21,098 nt of DNA, from NCBI GenBank assembly GCA_958430865.1, contig CAUDNR010004064.1:42831-63928 (forward strand). The letters are read 5' to 3'. The stretch is from Entrophospora sp. SA101 (lineage: Eukaryota > Glomeromycota > Glomeromycetes > Entrophosporales > Entrophosporaceae). The notes below the pieces were generated by a model. It was given only the letters and a program-made list of their open reading frames with translations, was not told the origin of the DNA and did no database searches. Position 1 is the first letter of the stretch. Each line of letters begins with the position of its first letter. The position numbers and the translations under genes were made by a program. Positions 18,431 through 21,098 of the stretch are shown one piece after another.

Positions 18431-18590
18431 ATATAAAAAGATATGAATACGATTCACAAGAATTATAGCATTGTCAGAAATATTTTAAAAAAAGGCACAG
18501 GGCGAGGAAATTGCCCCTTATATATTTAAATTAGTTGATATTATGAAAAGATTACCTATGAGATTGTCATAAAGAAACACAGACCATAAG
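18431..18590 (+). pseudogene. Second copy of the unknown QGE-IAPYIFK coding block
   Basis: One frame reads LYKKI, then (after stops) KKAQGEEIAPYIFKLVDIMK. It matches YKNN...KKEQGEKIAPYIFKIND in the 9126-9900 region. The underlying DNA is also similar (CCCTATATAAAAA at 9545 versus TCTATATAAAAAG at 18431; AATTATAGCA in both). It ends near the converging DUF7869-like fragment. Only a short remnant is left. Confidence 0.45.
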
Positions 18591-18607
18591 ACCCATAATT
18601 GAGTAAA

Positions 18608-19221
18608 TTACTCATCAGTATCTTCTGTTGGTTTTGGAGAAGTGATATCTTTGAATTCATCTTCCACAAATGGACAAATATTATTGCAAAGATGTTGACA
18701 TTTGTGATCCATTGGAGTAGATGTTGTTAATATCGAAAACAACAGAGCTTTAATATCTTTTATTACTTTAGAAATAATCATTTTTTTGGTTTGAACTTTT
18801 ACAATACCAGGATTGGAAGATTCAAAGAAAAGTGTTGATATTTTGAATACCATCTAATTTCTTAAAAAATGCTTCTAGATTTAATATTAAAATATTGAAA
18901 GCCTTTTCTACTTTATAACATTGAGTTTATTCAATCCAGCAGTACCACATCTTTTTACAACAGCCCACACAATCTACACTTGATTTTCAATACAATCTTT
19001 TAATCAATCCAAATTTGCCATCATGTTTGAATTTGGTATGTCCTGGAATCATAAATTTAATTCAATACTTTGTAATAACCATAAATCACCAAATATAAAA
19101 GCCACGCCAAGTAAACAATTAGGTCCCATAAGTTTACCCTCATTTCATGTACTGCTTCGTCTTTGAATAGCAAAGAGATGGAGTTTGTGTGGACCAAGAT
19201 AATCTATTTTGCCGTTAATCC
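18608..19221 (-). pseudogene. DUF7869-like transposon protein, C-terminal fragment
   Basis: Minus-strand remnant in at least three frames. Upstream, LLQSIELN runs after a one-base loss into FMIPGHTKFKHDGKFGLIKR (about 19055-18997). Next come KLDGIQNINTF and FESSNPGIVKVQTKK, and near the end CPFVEDEFKDITSPKPTEDT before TGA. The order of an N-F-M-x-x-GHTKF motif, an HHF-like strand followed by PGIV, and a C-terminal FxDITxPKP tail is that of the DUF7869-type family as I remember it. Only the last 81 codons (18853-18608) are uninterrupted. An intron-like acceptor (TTTTTATAG) lies at about 19222-19230. This is the complementary half of the protein whose N-terminal part is at 10219-10685. The two are separate loci, not one gene. 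Confidence 0.6.
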
Positions 19222-19566
19222 CTATAAAAAGGAATGAAGGAAAAAATTATTATGATAATATGGAAAATTGCATTTTTTCATTATCTTCCTTATCTGCAGT
19301 TTTTTTGTATGTAATTAAAATCACATCAAGTAAAATCGGAAAAATGAGATTTCCTTATTATCATTAGGGACCGTGCGATATTGTGTAAAATTTGACTGCC
19401 ATCTATACAACTTTAATTTCAAAGCCAATCAACGACTTCTTTCCTGCGGCCATTTATTAAAAGAGACAAAAAGTGATCCAGTTAAAGGGATGAGACGAGA
19501 GCATTTAAATCATATTGATATTTTAATATTTAATAATCAGACACCTGAAATCTTTATGTGATGTAA

Positions 19567-19582
19567 ATGTTCACTTTGTCCG
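19567..19582. repeat. Copy 3 of the ATGTTCACTTTGT repeat (partial)
   Basis: ATGTTCACTTTGTCCG, preceded by TGATGTAA as in copy 1 (TGATGTCA). The second half of the block is missing. It is on the 5' side of the minus-strand DUF7869-like fragment, as is copy 2. Confidence 0.45.
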
Positions 19583-19795
19583 TTTGCCCTATATATAGCT
19601 CACTCCTTTCAATAATAAACCTTTATATAGCTGATAACCAAATCATCTAATTCATTTTTTAAATTAAATTCTCTTTCTGTAGTGAATATCTTATCCTACC
19701 TTCCTATACAGAATACATAGATGAAAGATTCGCTATTACTATAGAGAGTACCGTATAATGATAGACGTTATGTAGACCAATTCCAAAAAACTGGT

Positions 19796-20020
19796 GTACC
19801 ACATATACATGTGGTTGATCACTTGACTCAATCAGGTGACTTTTTGACGCAATTAATTGAGCCATATTAAAATAATATTTAAATATATATATAAAAAAAT
19901 AATAATTGCGTCAGGCGCAATTAAAATTGAGATTTTGTGAATCGAGTTAAAGCCCAAATTAATTTTGACAACATGTAGTATCGCACACACCACCCATCAC
20001 CTCACGCAAAAATTTGCGTC
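19796..20020. repeat. Hairpin-rich, GACGC-bearing segment
   Basis: Inverted pairs seen: CCACAT/ATGTGG (19798-19813), TGACGCAATTA (19845-19855) with TAATTGCGTCA (19903-19913), and ACGCAAA/TTTGCGT with a 2-base loop (20004-20019) inside CACACC...GGTGTG. The segment is richer in CG dinucleotides than its surroundings. It may be a degraded MITE, but clear ends were not found. Confidence 0.35.
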
Positions 20021-20131
20021 CGGTGTGACGAGATATTTAATGTTACACGATTTTATTCAACTCATAATTATAATTTTAGCCAAAAAATCAGGAGGCAATT
20101 CCTGAAATTTCGTTGTGTAACTAGTACAAAT

Positions 20132-20484
20132 TTAGCAGAAATCCAAGAAATGTTTGCTTATAATAAATAGTTTAGGAAGGTAGATGATTAAAACAAGAAA
20201 AGACAGAAACAGGATTGACAGAAGAAGCATAAAATATCAAAACTGAAGAACTAGCCCAAAAGCAAGAATATCTTGAAGAGTCAGAAACCAAAGGAGATTC
20301 TGCTTATGCTTGAACTATGGACGATTTTACCAACAATAGTTAAAATACAAAAACAGAATCAAAAAAAATAAAACAATTGAGGGAAATAATTGATGCCTAA
20401 TTAGCAGAGATATTTGCTTACAAAATGATTGATGAACAATTACATCCCAACAAGGCTCTGCAATTTATCAAAATCACGATTTAA
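20132..20484 (+). pseudogene. Right-arm copy of the coiled-coil remnant
   Basis: Identical reading to the left-arm copy, in opposite orientation: LAEIQEMFAYNK then TAA, GLTEEA, NIKTEELAQKQEYLEESETK and so on to TAA at 20482-20484. The upstream part found in the left copy beyond 18204 is lacking, so this copy is truncated at the repeat boundary. Confidence 0.5.
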
Positions 20485-20656
20485 ATTGTTATGCAATATT
20501 ATTATAATAATAACAATCTCCCTCTCTTGCATTCACACTCTAAAGAGCACATTTTTTGTGTGATTGGTTTAACTATATAGCACTCATCATGTACACATGC
20601 GAATCTAATTTGATTTGTTCATTTCAAATCTTTATTTTATATTTTATGCTCATAAT

Positions 20657-20834
20657 GGGACCCGCCAACTATATAGATAGGTTACATACAAAAATCACGG
20701 TTTGATATAGGGTTTGACCCACATTGTGATAGACAATCTTTCCAATTTTGGTAATTTTTACCAACATTGCATAGAATTTTTAGATATTTGACCCAGCTGT
20801 GGCAGTAACCTATCTATATAGTTTGCGGGATCCT
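20657..20834. mobile_element. 178-bp MITE in right inverted-repeat arm
   Basis: Mirror copy of 17502-17679, with the same flanks. It was carried along by the arm duplication rather than inserted independently. Confidence 0.65.
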
Positions 20835-21098
20835 CTCGTAATAGTAATCCAAATAAAAATGCTTTATTTTCTACAAATAAATAAATGAATTATTTAAATT
20901 GAATTAAAGATTTTTATGAGAAACGAACTTTCTTCAAATAAATCATCCAACGCTAATAATGTCAATGATCTATAACAACTCAAACTATACTACTAATGCT
21001 ACTATTGATACAATATCTGTAGATACCACTACCATTTTTGATGAAAATTTTTAGTTTATGGAATTTTAATATTGCAAATCTTGATAATCATTTGCTTT

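Larger units (their letters stand above)
19222..20131. other. Right part of the inverted-repeat spacer
   Basis: No supported gene. A 62-codon plus-strand frame at 19373-19561 has no recognisable motif. A partial copy of the ATGTTCACTTTGT repeat lies at 19567-19582. A hairpin-rich segment occupies about 19795-20040. Confidence 0.5.
20132..21098 (-). repeat. Large inverted repeat, right arm (967 bp, cut by window end)
   Basis: Reverse complement of 17238-18204. The inner boundary is sharp: TTAGCAG is shared, while the neighbouring bases differ (TACAAAT here, TGCCAAA on the other side when read the same way). The outer end is not seen because the window stops. Confidence 0.95.

Noticed and set aside
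19373..19561. 62-codon plus-strand frame
   Set aside because: No recognisable motif or copy. It lies in element debris, and its length is within chance expectation.
1..21098. tRNA, rRNA, CRISPR array, telomere repeats
   Set aside because: Looked for and not seen. ATTT and hexamer arrays are simple repeats without spacer structure, and there are no runs of TTAGGG.

Overview
This is a strongly AT-rich window (long A, T and ATTT runs) with small spliced genes. Introns are about 66-83 bp, with GT..AG borders and TACTAAT-like branch points. Coding content is sparse and mostly decayed, and mobile-element debris is dense. The kinases have a very recognisable layout: a CxxC-x9-CxxC zinc-ribbon-like motif, then a TWTSGN...DDFIQ segment, then WIPFEQF leading into a TKL-like kinase domain. 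This is the layout I know from the hugely expanded kinase families of arbuscular mycorrhizal fungi, so a Rhizophagus-like glomeromycete is the best guess. The assignment comes from protein patterns read by eye, not from a search.

Layout. 1-411 (-): eroded coiled-coil reading frame running off the left edge. 838-2962 (+): pseudogene of an AAA-ATPase-like / PD-(D/E)XK nuclease protein with many frameshifts. 3818-5312 and 6389-7880 (-): two paralogous two-exon kinase genes, A apparently intact and B with a shortened tail. 9126-9900 (+) and 10219-10685 (-): a decayed unknown coding region converging on the N-terminal part of a transposon-type (DUF7869-like) protein. 11653-12056 (+): a small three-exon coding candidate with one in-frame stop. 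13533-15291 (-): third kinase paralogue C, a clear pseudogene. It is split by a 233-bp element, and a 456-bp element sits just upstream of its start. 16399-17237: a 598-bp hAT-type MITE nested in an older pogo-like sequence. 17238-18204 and 20132-21098: a 967-bp inverted repeat with no difference seen by eye, whose outer end is cut by the right window edge. Its 1.9-kb spacer holds a second convergent pair: a conserved block on + and the C-terminal part of the DUF7869-like protein on -.

How it fits together. The three kinases are a head-to-tail tandem family at successive stages of decay. B and C share extra downstream sequence, so they are closer to each other than to A. The A-B-C comparison gives near-empty-site controls for two transposon insertions. 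The two DUF7869-like loci share a convergent arrangement with the same plus-strand coding block, which suggests two relics of one two-gene mobile element. No rRNA, tRNA, CRISPR array or bacterial-type operon was seen. The most notable structures are the near-identical inverted repeat, the inferred two-gene element and the MITE insertions with visible target duplications.
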